Assembly: GCA_905221605.1 (NCBI GenBank)
Contig: CAJNDS010000117.1
Span: forward strand, 126,001-190,000
DNA length: 64,000 nt
DNA from: Symbiodinium natans
Lineage: Eukaryota > Sar > Dinophyceae > Suessiales > Symbiodiniaceae
Reading direction: 5' to 3'
Shown: positions 41,825 through 52,626 of the stretch, piece by piece
Numbering within the stretch: position 1 is the stretch's first letter
Layout: each line of letters opens with the position of its first letter
Program-made: the position numbers and the translations under genes
The notes under the pieces: generated by a model
Seen by the model: the letters and a program-made list of their open reading frames with translations, nothing else
Database searches by the model: none
What the model was told of the DNA's origin: nothing

Positions 41825-43484
41825 TTGGTGATAGATACGGCCGTGCACAAGGTCAGCGATGACATCGTCAAGGCCATCTGCGACTTTGCAGACCAGCACA
41901 GGAGCTGCCGCCCAGCATTTATGACAGAACGACAGCAAAAATGAGCAAGAACGTCCAGCACGTAATCGTCCTTTGCGTCAGAATCATGTCTGCAAGGACG
42001 GACCAAGTGGTGACCTGGATCACCGGGAAGCGCGTCCAGGCCAGCCAACACCAGCCTATTTCGGCTGTCGCTACGTTGTGTCGGCTGCCGTGCCATGCCA
42101 GGTGTATCTGCTGGGTGTAAAGAGTGAGCCTTTCCTGGAATATGCAAGAAGCCCTGAACTCAGTGCATGAAGGTGTTTTGTTTCTCCAGCATGAGCACTT
42201 GCAACTTTTCGTGTGTGTGTGTGTGTGTGTGAGGCCACGAGCTCTCGGACCTTATCCTGGGCTTTCTGGATGAGCTCAACTCCCAGCTGCAAGCCGTGGC
42301 CGAGGTGCTCCAGCTCGGCAAGTATCAGGCAACAGGATCTTCCATGCATGGTCTATCTGAGGCCAATGGTGGCGAAGCGTCGGAAGACATCGCAGCTCTC
42401 GTGGGCGCAGAAGAAATGCAGGCGACCATTGCCTCGACAGAATTTAAGACCGTTTCAGCAGGGAAACGCGACGACATGCAGCGAGCTTACTTCAGGTACC
42501 CCATACGGATCTTCTTCCAGGACAGGTGCAGGCTGGGCTATCCAGAGCAGATGCTACCAGATTTGGCCGTACTCGCGTGGATGTCTTGTTGAACGCGCTG
42601 TGCCATGTGATCGGCACTGCAGCACAAGACAAGCGAGGTTTCTCTGAGATATTCGCGGCGATGCCTGTCAGGTTATCCTGGCACTTACACCGACCACTTC
42701 AACCTTGGTCTACGACCCTTCGCAGGACAGGCACCAGCAGTTTGCACTGTTTTTTCCAAAAGTAGCAGAGGAGACCTATACACAAATAAGTGTTATGTAT
42801 ACATATATATATATATGCATATGTATGTACAATTTCATAGAGAATGTAGAGGTTCCCTGGACTCCCTATCAAGGAGCGGCTAAGCCGGGAGGAGATCGCT
42901 TCGGAAATGGGGGTCCGGAAGGAGGACCTGGAAGACGAGGGCCTCTTCGGCTTGGTGTACAAGAGCTGCTGGCCTCGTGTTAGGGTATTTTCATTATTTT
43001 TTCCAGCATCCCGGACGTCTGTAAGTCTAGGGGTCTCGTGCTGCAAGATGCAGCACATGAAAAAACAACTTTGACTTGGAGGCTTTCCTCTGGTCCTTCC
43101 CGTGGAGCACGTCTACGATCACATGGTTGAGTCCTACAGCGGCAACTTCGCTGCGGGCGATGCCGTGCAGATAAAAGACGGAATCGTGCATGCTGGTCCC
43201 GGCTGCAAAGATGAGCCGGGGAAGCCCCGCGTTGTGATCTTCATGACCTACAGGCGCAATCTGTCACAGTGTGCCACCGTGTGTCACAGCGGGCCGAGCA
43301 GCACAGCGGACAGAGAGAAGAAGGGAAGGAAAATGACAGAAGACAAAGTGCGACAAGGTTCGTCCGTCCATTGGTGTGTTTCAGTGCCAGGACTACCCGA
43401 GAAGAGCACTACGAGCTGACCTTCCAAGCAAAACTCTGGGACTGGGCTTCGCATCCTGCCGTTCACCCAGGATGCTCCAACTGA
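41825..43484 (+). CDS. Multi-exon host gene, unknown, oxygenase-like tail
   Basis: A chain of small exons with good protein character. About 41825-41925 has DTAVHKVSDDIVKAICDFAD. About 42095-42167 has QVYLLGVKSEPFLEYARSPE. 42236-42333 has ELSDLILGFLDELNSQLQAV. About 42535-42640 has RVDVLLNALCHVIGTAAQDK. About 42669-42774 has LVYDPSQDRHQQFALFFPKV. About 42851-42985 has LPIKERLSREEIASEMGVRK. About 43084-43260 has MVESYSGNFAAGDAVQIKDG, then IVHAGPG and PRVVIFMTYRR. A last exon to 43484 has REEHYELTFQAKLWDWASHP. HAGPG followed by PRVVIFMTYR recalls the distal His...Arg strand of 2-oxoglutarate oxygenases, but an HxD was not found. Exon borders are approximate. Confidence 0.45.
42211..42231. repeat. 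(GT)n microsatellite
   Basis: About ten GT units directly upstream of the exon starting near 42236, probably within the pyrimidine/GT-rich end of an intron. Confidence 0.85.
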
Positions 43485-45745
43485 GGGGCTCTCAATTTCA
43501 TACACGGTGCCTACAGCAGGGTTGTTTGCGCTGTAGGCGATACCTCCCATGGTCGCCTACAAGCGCCTTCGCGAAGTCTACACCTACGGTCAGCGGAAGG
43601 GCGGCTCCGCGGCACGTGGGGGTGGTTAAGCCTGCTGAAAGAGGCTGCTTCCGGTTTATAGTTCATTGCTTCAAGCCCCTACGTACGGCCTTCGTGGGCG
43701 AGCCCGGGGCCAACGGACAGACCTGGGCCACCAGCTTGTGCGAGGCATGGAGCATGAGAACCTGAGGTATGGACATCAAGCCATGGACGTTCTACCCGCC
43801 AGAAAGCTCGGAGGCGGCACTGTCTTGCTGTTCATAGACCGCTTTTTCACAATCAGTGAATTCCGTAGTTGCTTTCGAGGCTTGCCAAATGCTGTGCACC
43901 ACCGGCGGGCTGGACGAGACCATGGTCGACCCTTGAATCTTCACTGCTCCGACTGTAAGCTTATTCTTGAGAGCACCCTCTCAGCTATCCACCTTGGCAT
44001 CATTGGAAACCTGCCCTGTCTGTTGCTTAGGGTTGGAGATCTTGAAGGTGTATTTAGTTGTATAGACACATTCCCAAACATTCCAAGACACCAGCACCAA
44101 CGAGCGAGCTGAAGCTAAAGTTGGTGACACTATTGTAAGCATCTTTCGATGCATGGATGACGGCACTACCACAACCCCCGATTACATCAAAGTGCATGGC
44201 CAAGGAAGCTGAACCCGGACCCAGGGCAGGCAGACAGAATGTACATCGTTTGATAGAAAGCACATGAAAGAATAGAAGAGAGCGAGCGCGAGTTTGTTCA
44301 GGCAGGAAGAGCAGGGATAGTCAATAGTGAGAGGACAAAAGGCGAATAATGAGAGCTTGGCTTACTTCAAGGATCTTCTCGTGTCCGAGTGGCGCGATAT
44401 GCTCTACGATGAGAACGTCCCTTGTCTTGTGAATGGGTTTGAAGGGCCCAGCGCATGTAAGTCATACCATCTGTCTATCTGTCTTTGCGAGAGTCAATGC
44501 GTTGGCTCTACACTGAGGTCCAATTAATCGATCGTGAGCAGGAGAAGGCTGAAGCCTGTCTTCACTTGTCAGGCTTGCAGAGTGGAGTGAGCATGCAGTT
44601 AAGTTCTGTTGAGCTTAGGAATTGCTCTACGACTAGTCTGAGCTTGATCCTCGACGTCTTCACCTACGCGGCTTGATTTTCAGCCCCAGCTTGAGCCCTT
44701 TCCGTGGAGAGGCCTCGTGAGAATCAGGGCTCCGCAAGTCTTTGGATCGTTTAGGCTCCGGGTGGCTGATGCGATGATGCGACAGCGTCTGAAAGATCCC
44801 AAATGAACTCCTGAAGGAAGGAGTGTTTGGTTGATCGCTGCATCACCGACCTCATAGACTCAGACTTTGCATTCAGAACAAGAACGAGCAAAAAAAGGGC
44901 AAGCGAGCTGGCCTTCAAAGGCATTGGTTTCGGGGCACGTTTCAAAGAGTCCAAAGAGGATGGCCCAGCTTCTCCCACAGCCTCGGCAGAGGCCTCAGGA
45001 TTTTTGGGGCATCGCTGCGAGAGGCAATTTCTTCTTCGGCCTGCTGAGGTGTTTGAGGCAGATCCGACGGAGTCGCCAGAGAGACGCTTGGGAGGCGCAT
45101 TTCAGGCCGCGTCAGACTTGCTCGACGATGTGCGACACGGAGCCCCTAATCAGAAGAAGTGTCCCCTGCGATCGCTGCGGAACATCATGTAGCCATTCGT
45201 GATCGTCGGTGCAGATCTCCCAAGACTCGTCTTCGGTGTCTTTGTCTTTGCGCAGGACGACGATGATTGCAGGCACCGTGCTCCAAGTCTCAACACACAA
45301 CGGAAGAGGGATTGACTTTAGCGACCTGAGCGACTTGCAGAGCTGTTGTTTCAGACTGGACTTCTGCTTCCCTTATGGCTCAAAACGAGGGTGCCTATGG
45401 ATTCTGTTCGTGCCGTCTTTTGCGTACATGCAGACTGTGCATGCCGCGACTGTGGCACGCGTCCAGAAGCCGCCACGCCATGGCACATATGAGAGGGCGG
45501 CAAAGGGCCCCTGCCCTAGAAGGAGCTTGCAGCTGGGGGCCTTTTGGGGAGAAGCTTGCTTATCCATCTTGCCGAGGTGTCCTGGAGGACTTGCAGCGTC
45601 AGCTGCCGATTGACCAGTCAATGTTTGCCAGGTATGGTGCGCAAGGCCCTTCCATAAGAACAGCTAATGGCAGCTTTATATTTCAGCAAAAGCCATTCAT
45701 CAGCCACAGCGTGACGATTGACATGTCAGGCCCAGGGCCCAAGGA
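43485..45745. other. Intergenic/intron DNA with weak exon-like pieces
   Basis: Short pieces such as VAYKRLREVYTYGQRKGG (about 43550-43610), SLAYFKDLLVSEWRDMLYDE (about 44353-44412) and RTRTSKKRASELAFKGIGFG (about 44876-44940) look protein-like, but I could not place them in a gene. They may be early exons of the PPR gene or remnants. Confidence 0.3.
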
Positions 45746-47568
45746 AACGACCTACTTGCTCCGCAAGTTGGCTCGCGAAGGTGGCCGGGGAATCGCCGAG
45801 AAGGTGCCGCTTTGCCAGGGGAACGCGACACTTAGCGACTGGCCTTCTGTGCTCTTCAATCATGGGAGTCTTGTCTTAACTACCCTGAGACTACAGTATA
45901 CTGACGATGCTACGCTGCCTGTTCACATCTGCTCATGCTGCAGGTCTTTGTTCAGCTCCGTCAGATGGGATGCGAAGTCAATGTCTTCCACTTCAACACG
46001 CTGCTTGCGGCCCACGCCCTTCGGCCGCAGTGCTTACACACAGCCCCCCCCCCCCCTTTTTTTGGGTTTGTTTCTCTCTCAAAGTCTGCTTCAAAGTCCG
46101 CTTCTTAAAGTCCGCCTTAAAGCCCATTCGAGGCCGCGGCGGGCTCCTGGCTCCGATGCTGTGCTCTGCTCGGGGAGATGGCCTCCAGAACATCCCCAGA
46201 CATCTACACGCCACTTAGTTGCAGACGCCTCCTGCACACCTCACCTTAGGAGGGGCCATTAAGACATGATAAGACACGACACGTGTTCAAATTTGTGTTT
46301 TTTGGGAGGTACGGCACCCTGGTCAACGCCTGTGAGAAGGGCAGCGCCTGGATCGCCGCATTGGGTGTACTCGTGGCCATGGAATCCGGCCGATTTCGCA
46401 CCTCGGCTGCGCTATCATCCGCTGTCGCTTCGAACGCATCTTGAAGCGTGTTCGCGCTCTTTCCTCGCTGAGCCTTGCTAGATCGGCCCCTTGGGAGGGA
46501 CAGGACATGATGGGACGACTGGACAACCTGAGGCCCAGATACGGTGACTTGCAACTCGGCCATCAGTGCGTGCGAGAAGTCTGGGGAGTGGGCCCAAGCC
46601 CTTGGCGTGCTGCGGGAGATGATCGCCAAGGAGGCGATTAAGCGTGGTATGTAAAAAGTAAAACTAAGTAAGAGCTCCTTTTGAGAGGTGGAGGTCTCCC
46701 CCTTCAGAGATTTGCAGCTACTTGCAGCTGCTACAGCTCCCTCAACTTGTCAGCCAGCTCTCTCCCGCCTCGCTGATCTCTGCTGCCTCCCTGACTCTCT
46801 GCTAAGTCTCCCAAGCTGCTTCTTAAATTTGGAACCCTACCCGAGTTCCAATCATCCCAGGAAGAAACCATGAACAGGAGCAGACAAAGTCGCACCAGAA
46901 ACAACACAAACAGGAGCACAACAAGTCGCAGTCTCCCAAGCAAGAGCCAGTGGACTGCTTATCGTTTCGATACATCACCCAAGCTAAGCAAGAGCCAATG
47001 CATGAAGCACCTCAGTGCATTTGTGCATGGCTGAGGTTCAGATCGACACCGTGTCCTGCAGCGCTGTGATCAGCGCATGCGAGAAGGCGTCGCAGTGGGA
47101 CTGGGCGTTGCACCAACTTGGCCGGATGCGGGAGCTTTCCATCGAGAGCCCCTCGGCGCGCAGCATGAGCCGAGCCCCGTAAGGGGCAATGTCGTTTGGA
47201 ACCAAGGCAACGCCATCACGCACAGCGCAGCTATAAGTGCCTGCGAAGTGGAAGACGCGTGGCCCCGCGCAGTTTTGCTCTTTGAGACTTGTCGCAAGAG
47301 TGGTCGTGCAGAACCTGGTGCCTGCAAAGCCAGCCATGTGGCGGCAAGACACAAAGCATGCAGACACGCCCACACAAGCCCACACACAATGCTTATAGGG
47401 CTGAGCGCCCCACCCCAGGATGAGCTCCGGCAAGCGGGAGCTGAACTTGACACGTTCAGCTGGACGGCCTTGCTCTGCGCCTTTGAGAAGGGCCAGCGCT
47501 GGCAAGAATCCCTGCAAGTGCTGCAGGACCCTCAATTTCATGACATCGACGTGCACACACATGCACAA

Positions 47569-47606
<38 letters not shown>

Positions 47607-47819
47607 CAGACACCAGAAACGTTACAAGAAATGGGGGCTGCGTGCAGTGTACTGTACGGTAGGACAAAACTGAGGGAGGTCTTCAGCTGATTTGTCTTTA
47701 TGTGGTGGCAGAGATGAGTTTCAAAGCATCTCAAAATCCCGGGAGGACATGCCTTCTCAGGATGCCCTGCCAACTCTGCAGCTCAGATAGATTTCGGTTC
47801 ACGTATCATAACCGCAAGC

Positions 47820-47854
<35 letters not shown>

Positions 47855-48030
47855 GGTCTTTGTTTGTTGTGCTGTGTTGGTCTGTTGCCTGAGGGTCACC
47901 TACAACTCTGCACTCCTCGCCTGCGCACACGGCAAGCAGTGGCGGATGGCCCTCCAGATTTTGTCCGAGCAACAAAGCCATGGCTTGGCCACCTTGCGGC
48001 CGTCTAACGAGTTGTTGCGACACACGCAGG
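45746..48030 (+). CDS. Pentatricopeptide-repeat (PPR) gene, multi-exon
   Basis: Eight pieces carry PPR helices. About 45746 has ETTYLLRKLAREGGRGIAEK. 45944 onward (acceptor TGCAG|GTC) has VFVQLRQMGCEVNVFHFNTL. 46310 has TLVNACEKGSAWIAALGVLV. 46538 has DTVTCNSAISACEKSGEWAQ. 47033 has DTVSCSAVISACEKASQWDW. About 47185 has HSAAISACEVEDAWPRAVLL. About 47420 has DTFSWTALLCAFEKGQRWQE. About 47888 has VTYNSALLACAHGKQWRMAL. NxAISACEKxxxWxxAL is the typical repeat of dinoflagellate PPR proteins, which bind organellar RNA one base per repeat. Frames change between pieces, consistent with introns; 46310 and 46538 are in different frames. Internal introns hold CA and GT microsatellites. Confidence 0.75.
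47563..47602. repeat. (CA)n microsatellite in a PPR intron
   Basis: About twenty CA units. A (GT)n tract lies 220 bases downstream at 47823-47852, so the two could pair in RNA. Confidence 0.9.
47823..47852. repeat. (GT)n microsatellite in a PPR intron
   Basis: Fifteen GT units, complementary to the CA tract at 47563-47602. Confidence 0.9.
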
Positions 48031-48069
48031 GCAATGTAGGGCGTTGGCAGTTGAAGGCTGTACATGCGG

Positions 48070-48306
48070 TGCTAGTATATGTATATCTGTATATATGCGT
48101 ATAAACAAATGTATATATATATATATACACATATACATATATACATATATACATATGCATATACACATATACACATATATACATATACATATACACATAT
48201 ATACATATACACATATGCACATATATACATATATACATATACACATATGCACATATGTACCTATACACATATACACACATACATATACATACATATATGT
48301 ATATAC
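48070..48306. repeat. TA/CA-rich microsatellite (ATACAT-type)
   Basis: A 230-base array of TATACA, CATATA and ATGCAC-like units bordering the AT-rich transposon. It produces artificial Ile/Tyr/Cys/His open frames on both strands. Confidence 0.9.
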
Positions 48307-48598
48307 TACCCCCCCCCCCCCAGCGACCTACCCTTTTTAGGCCTTTTTTGCAAAAAAAGAACAACGAAGGCCCAAAAGTCGCATAGTTAATCACCGGGTA
48401 ATGAAGGACATCTATTGGGACACCCACCTCGCAGGCCCCGATAAGCCAGCATTGGATTGATCTATATTTTGAATCTGAAGCGGACAATGCTGTTTTTGGG
48501 TTTTTAGATCTTTGGTTTTTTCTAGGCAAATTGTGTGTTTAACGGGCAAATAATGTTTTGTTGCGCAACTAATATATATTTTTTATAGATACAATTGT

Positions 48599-49560
48599 GT
48601 TTGTACTAGGCAAAGAATTAATCAAATACTATCTGACAAGTCCACTGTAATACCTTATGTTTACATATTCATGAAACATTGTGCTTATTATTATATGCGG
48701 TTTTAACTCCTGGAGTATTGAGTAAATAGCCCAAGCGAATACTATTCAAAATACCATACTCGACTAAAATATGAAATAAACACGAATGGCAACGGAAGCG
48801 ATTCTACTTAAATAGCAATGTAAAAGACTTCTCAAGTACTAAATAAAGACCACTTATGTACCTTCCTAGAGAAGTAGTTAGTAAAGGCCATAGCACAAGA
48901 ATACTGCTTTGTACATAAAAAGAATTTGTACTAGGCAAGGTATAAACCAGATACTATCTGAAAAGTACACTGTAATAACTTATGTTTACATATTCATGAA
49001 ATATTTCTTGTTTTGAAATCATCATTCTATGCGATTTATCTACCAGAGTAAGCATTAAGTAAATAGCCCAATCTGAGTCAAATGAACACTATTTAAAATA
49101 CCATACTCAACCAAAAGGTGAAATAAAAACCTATGGAAACAGAACTCTATTCAAAATACCATACCCAACTAAAATATGCAATAAACACTAATGGAAATAG
49201 AAGCGGTTCTACTTACATAACAATGTAAAAGACTTCTCAAGTACTAAATAAGACCACTTATATACCTTCCTAGAAATATAGTTAGTAAAGGCCATGCACA
49301 AGAATACTGCTTTGTACATAAATAGAAGGTGTGCTAGGCAAAGTATTAACCAAATACTATCTGAAAAGTCCACTGAAATATCTTATGTTTACATATAGCG
49401 CCCAATTTGACTCAAGTGACTACTATTTAAAGGACCATACTCAACCAAAATACGAAAAAAACACTAACAGCAATAGAAGCGATTCTACTTGCATAACAAT
49501 GAAATCGTTGTTTCTGAAGTATTTCATTAAGACCATTCTGCAAGCTTAAAAATGCACAAT
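48599..49560. repeat. Three diverged tandem copies inside the AT-rich element
   Basis: Units begin TTGTACTAGGCAA at about 48601 and 48926, and TGTGCTAGGCAA at about 49330. Shared blocks include ATACTATCTG, CTTATGTTTACATAT, AAATACCATACTC and GACTTCTCAAGTACTAAATA. Spacings are about 325 and 403; the longer one includes a further partial duplication at about 49140-49200. Confidence 0.8.
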
Positions 49561-49657
49561 CTTCCTAGAAAAGTACTTAGTGAAGGCCATGCACAAGCAA
49601 ATTCGCAAGTACAGAAACACACTTAAAAATGCGTAGTTATTGCCACGTAAAGGCGAA

Positions 49658-49890
49658 CCAAAAAACCAAAATACAAAAACCAAAAAAACCAAAAAAACCA
49701 AAAAACCAAAAACACCAAAACCAAAAAAAACAAAAAAAACAATTTTCCGGAACTCTTGGAGAAGCCTCGTAGGGATTCCTTAGAGTTCCGGAAAATTGTT
49801 GTTTTTTGGTTTTTTGGTTTTGTTTCTTTTGTTTTTTTGGTTTTTTTTTGTTTTTTTTTTGTTGTTTTTTTTGGTTTGGTGTTTTTGGTT
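49658..49890. repeat. Long fold-back (inverted repeat) inside the AT-rich element
   Basis: A perfect 18-bp stem (ACAATTTTCCGGAACTCT at 49739-49756 against 49782-49799) encloses a 25-base loop. The outer arms are CCAAAAAA-type repeats on the left and TTTTTTGG-type repeats on the right. Together they form a hairpin of more than 200 bases. Confidence 0.85.
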
Positions 49891-50032
49891 GTTTAATTGC
49901 CCGTGTATTCGGATTTTAGTTTCATTTTATTCTACGCCCTAAGAAACACGCTATATTGCACATCGAGTTTGCTTGCAGTGCAGCTGGATGACTTAAGACA
50001 AGGCGAAAAAGGGTAGGTCACTGGGGGGGGTA

Positions 50033-50368
50033 CCATATATATATATATAGAGAGAGATATATATTTAATTCATTTATGTTTTTCTCTTGCATTGCATGAC
50101 GTGAAAAGCACAGGATAGGCCTGGTTTGGCTTTCCTGGCCAAGGAGCTGGACTCCATTTCCTTCTATAAAGCAATGGATGCCTGCTCAGCTGGCAGCGAG
50201 TGGGAGCCTCCACTGCAACAGTTGATTTGCTTCCTCGCGTGCTCTACAGACTGCAGATCTAACTAACGAAAACTTGGAAGTCTTCCTTCAACTTTTCTGC
50301 AACGACGTTTCAAAGCTACGCGACCCGCCTTGGTGGCCGTGGCCCTTGGTCCGGAGGGTGGGATCGGA
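50033..50368. other. Spacer between the two AT-rich elements
   Basis: It begins with a TA/GA microsatellite (50033-50065), then about 300 bases with no gene that I can support. Confidence 0.4.
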
Positions 50369-51742
50369 AATACCATTTCCATTCTCTAACCATGCACCAC
50401 CCCCTAGCACCCAAACCAGAACAACTTATGCCTCAACCTTCAACCCACCAAAAGACCCCAAGACAAGACCCAAAGGATGAAAGCCATACTATGGAACCGT
50501 GCACTACCCTACAGAAAGTATCATACGCATCCCCAAAACATGCCCCACCCGATAGTTAGCCCATGACGCCCAACCCGAAACCCCGAACGGTAGAAAATGG
50601 ATTGATGGACAGGATTGAATGTTTTTTGCAATTTCGGGTTTAGGTTTCTCGGGTTATGGTTGCGGTTCTGGTGTTTCCTCTCATCAATGAATTTGTTCGG
50701 AAATTGCGTATTTCCCTTTTCTGCTTTTCGTATTCGGCCTTAGTTTCTGCTTGTCATTTGTCGTTTAGTTTGCTTTCTTTTCTTAAATTACCTAATTTCG
50801 TTAAACAGCCTTTCATCAAGACATTTAGTGCCGAGTTCGGATGTAATGCATAATGAATGAAAATGGGCATCCCAGTTTTCGTGTCTTATTTTGTGTCCGC
50901 ATTCTTGGCATAATTGGCTTCCCATTGCTCTCTCCTCTCTTCTGGCTTGGTTATATTCTTTCTGACTTTTTGTGGCAGTTTCGTTTCGCTTCTCGGCGTT
51001 TATTGCATGTCTTAAGCCTGTCAAACTCTTCAGCATCCTTTGATGCACAGCAGGATTTACACATTCTCTTCTCCATCTTACTATATTAGAGAGTCTAGTC
51101 TTTAGACATGTAAGACATAGTTGACTGAACAAAGGAAGCAATGGGCGGGAGCACTTCCAAACTTATCATTACCAAACTCTTGTGGTATGCTTATGGTGTA
51201 GCAACACGGGTCCTCAAGTTTCTTGGACTTACTTTACACTGTCACGATATAAACAACTATATCTTTAACTAACTGTTTTGACAAATCATTTAACAAATAA
51301 ACTCAAACAGCATTTTTTAATCCCTCTAGTCATCCATTATGGCACAACCTAGCATTCTACATTCTTATCTTTCTTCGTTCAATTAACCAAGCGCTTTTCT
51401 TTTCGTTCTTTTCTTTCTTAAAACACAAACATTCCATATATTAAATATGCATGTACTAGTTCAACTTTTAAAACACGCTGTTTCAACACATCAGTTTCAA
51501 TTCCTGTACGCTCTATGGTTTTGGTGACTTCAATGTCTGTAGTGTTCTCTTCTATTCTTTGTCATCGGGCGGGCAGGCTATGGGGTTGAGTATGACATTT
51601 TCTATGGGGTTATGCATGGTTCCATAGTATGGGTTCTTCAGGTGGGTCTTCCTATGTCTGGGTAGAGTTGAGGTCGAGGTATAGGTTGTTCTGTTTCGGG
51701 TGCTAGGGAGTGGTGCATGATTAGACAATGGAATGGTATCTG
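50369..51742. mobile_element. Element with diverged 190-bp inverted arms
   Basis: 50369-50558 and the reverse complement of 51562-51742 share blocks such as CATGCACCAC, CCCTAGCACCC, CATACTATGGAACC and CCCGAT, about three-quarters identical by eye. They enclose about 1 kb of AT-rich DNA holding the minus-strand zinc-motif ORF at 50788-51141. The element is probably an old long-inverted-repeat transposon, class unknown. Target duplications were not found. Confidence 0.6.
50788..51141 (-). CDS. Small protein with C2HC motif inside the inverted-repeat element
   Basis: 117 codons on the minus strand. The sequence is charged and helix-rich (AEKRNETATKSQKEYNQARR) and is followed by CQECGHKIRHENWDAHFHSLC, a CxxC...H...C arrangement that could bind zinc. 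The plus-strand frames of the same DNA read as hydrophobic low-complexity, which favours the minus strand. It may be a remnant of a DNA-binding domain of the element's lost transposase. No known family is recognised. Confidence 0.35.
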   Translation of the reverse strand: MLPLFSQLCLTCLKTRLSNIVRWRRECVNPAVHQRMLKSLTGLRHAINAEKRNETATKSQKEYNQARREERAMGSQLCQECGHKIRHENWDAHFHSLCITSELGTKCLDERLFNEIR

Positions 51743-52626
51743 CTAGCTGAAAGGGGGGTTCAGGGGGAGGTAGGGTATGGGGCTCTTCTGCATGACTTGC
51801 CCGCACTTGTTGTCTGCAGGGTTTCGTGCGCTGCTTACAATATCAAGCCGCGTGTTCTGTACATATCTCCGTCGTTTTTGTTCGCTGAAACGGTCCTTGA
51901 CAAATGTCGCGCACATCTGGTGCGCTTGAATTACTTATCCTGCCACACGTCGGCCCACATGCGCTCCAAGAGGCCGCGACACATACCAGGGCCACAACCC
52001 TTCCAAACCTGGCTTCTGGAATCCCCGAGCTCCTTCCTCTCGCCTGCTTTCATATCAACATTCGACACCCCGACACAACTGATGTTTGGTCTCGGCCTTT
52101 GCCCCTTTGGCACTCTGTCCTGTTTTTTGGTTTTGTGCACGTCGTGTTTCGTTTCTAATATCGCATTCCGGCATAGGTACGCTCGGAGTACTGCAGAATG
52201 AGAATCGCCCAGTTAGTGCTTCGTTTACTTGAGGTGCATGGGTTTCTGAAGGGACTGCGGTCGCCTGGACCAGTGTACCGAGACACGCTGGCATGTGGAT
52301 ATGCTGAGGAGCGAGCTCTCCGATTGCTGGAGGACATGATGGAAAGCAACATCGACGGGCTGAAGGAGCCTTCTCCTTGAAATTTTACATCTCATCTCAA
52401 ATCTCTTCAGAAGATATCCGCAAATACAGAGCGTGAACCACCGGTAGCTGAAGATCTGGTTCTGTGTTTGAGGTGCAGGCGAAGCCTTGCTACGATCACC
52501 AGTTGCAAGCAGGGAGTGCTTTAGACGCTCGGCCCTGACAAGTTGTTTGAGTTTGTGAAGCGCTTTTTTTTCTCCAGTAAACAGAGTCACTACGTGTTGG
52601 CAGCTGAGTGCAGAGTTTATATTCAG
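51743..52626. other. Intergenic/intron DNA
   Basis: One 60-codon frame at 52198 (RIAQLVLRLLEVHGFLKGLR onward) looks protein-like and could be an upstream exon, but no splice sites or family support it. Confidence 0.3.

Larger units (their letters stand above)
48307..50032. mobile_element. AT-rich non-autonomous DNA transposon with terminal inverted repeats
   Basis: The left end TA-C(13)-AGCGACCTACCCTTTTT (48307-48338) is mirrored by the right end AAAAAGGGTAGGTCACTG-G-run-TA (50006-50032). The terminal repeat is therefore C-run plus AGYGACCTACCCTTTTT with one mismatch and different C-run lengths. TA at both borders is consistent with a TA target, as in Tc1/mariner elements. The interior is far more AT-rich than the rest of the window and holds no transposase ORF. 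It includes tandem copies of a 325-400-base unit and a central fold-back. Both borders lie in TA microsatellites, the likely insertion target. Confidence 0.7.

Noticed and set aside
47900-48529. A 209-codon minus-strand frame rich in Ile, Tyr, Cys and Met
   Set aside because: It translates the TA/CA microsatellite, not a gene.
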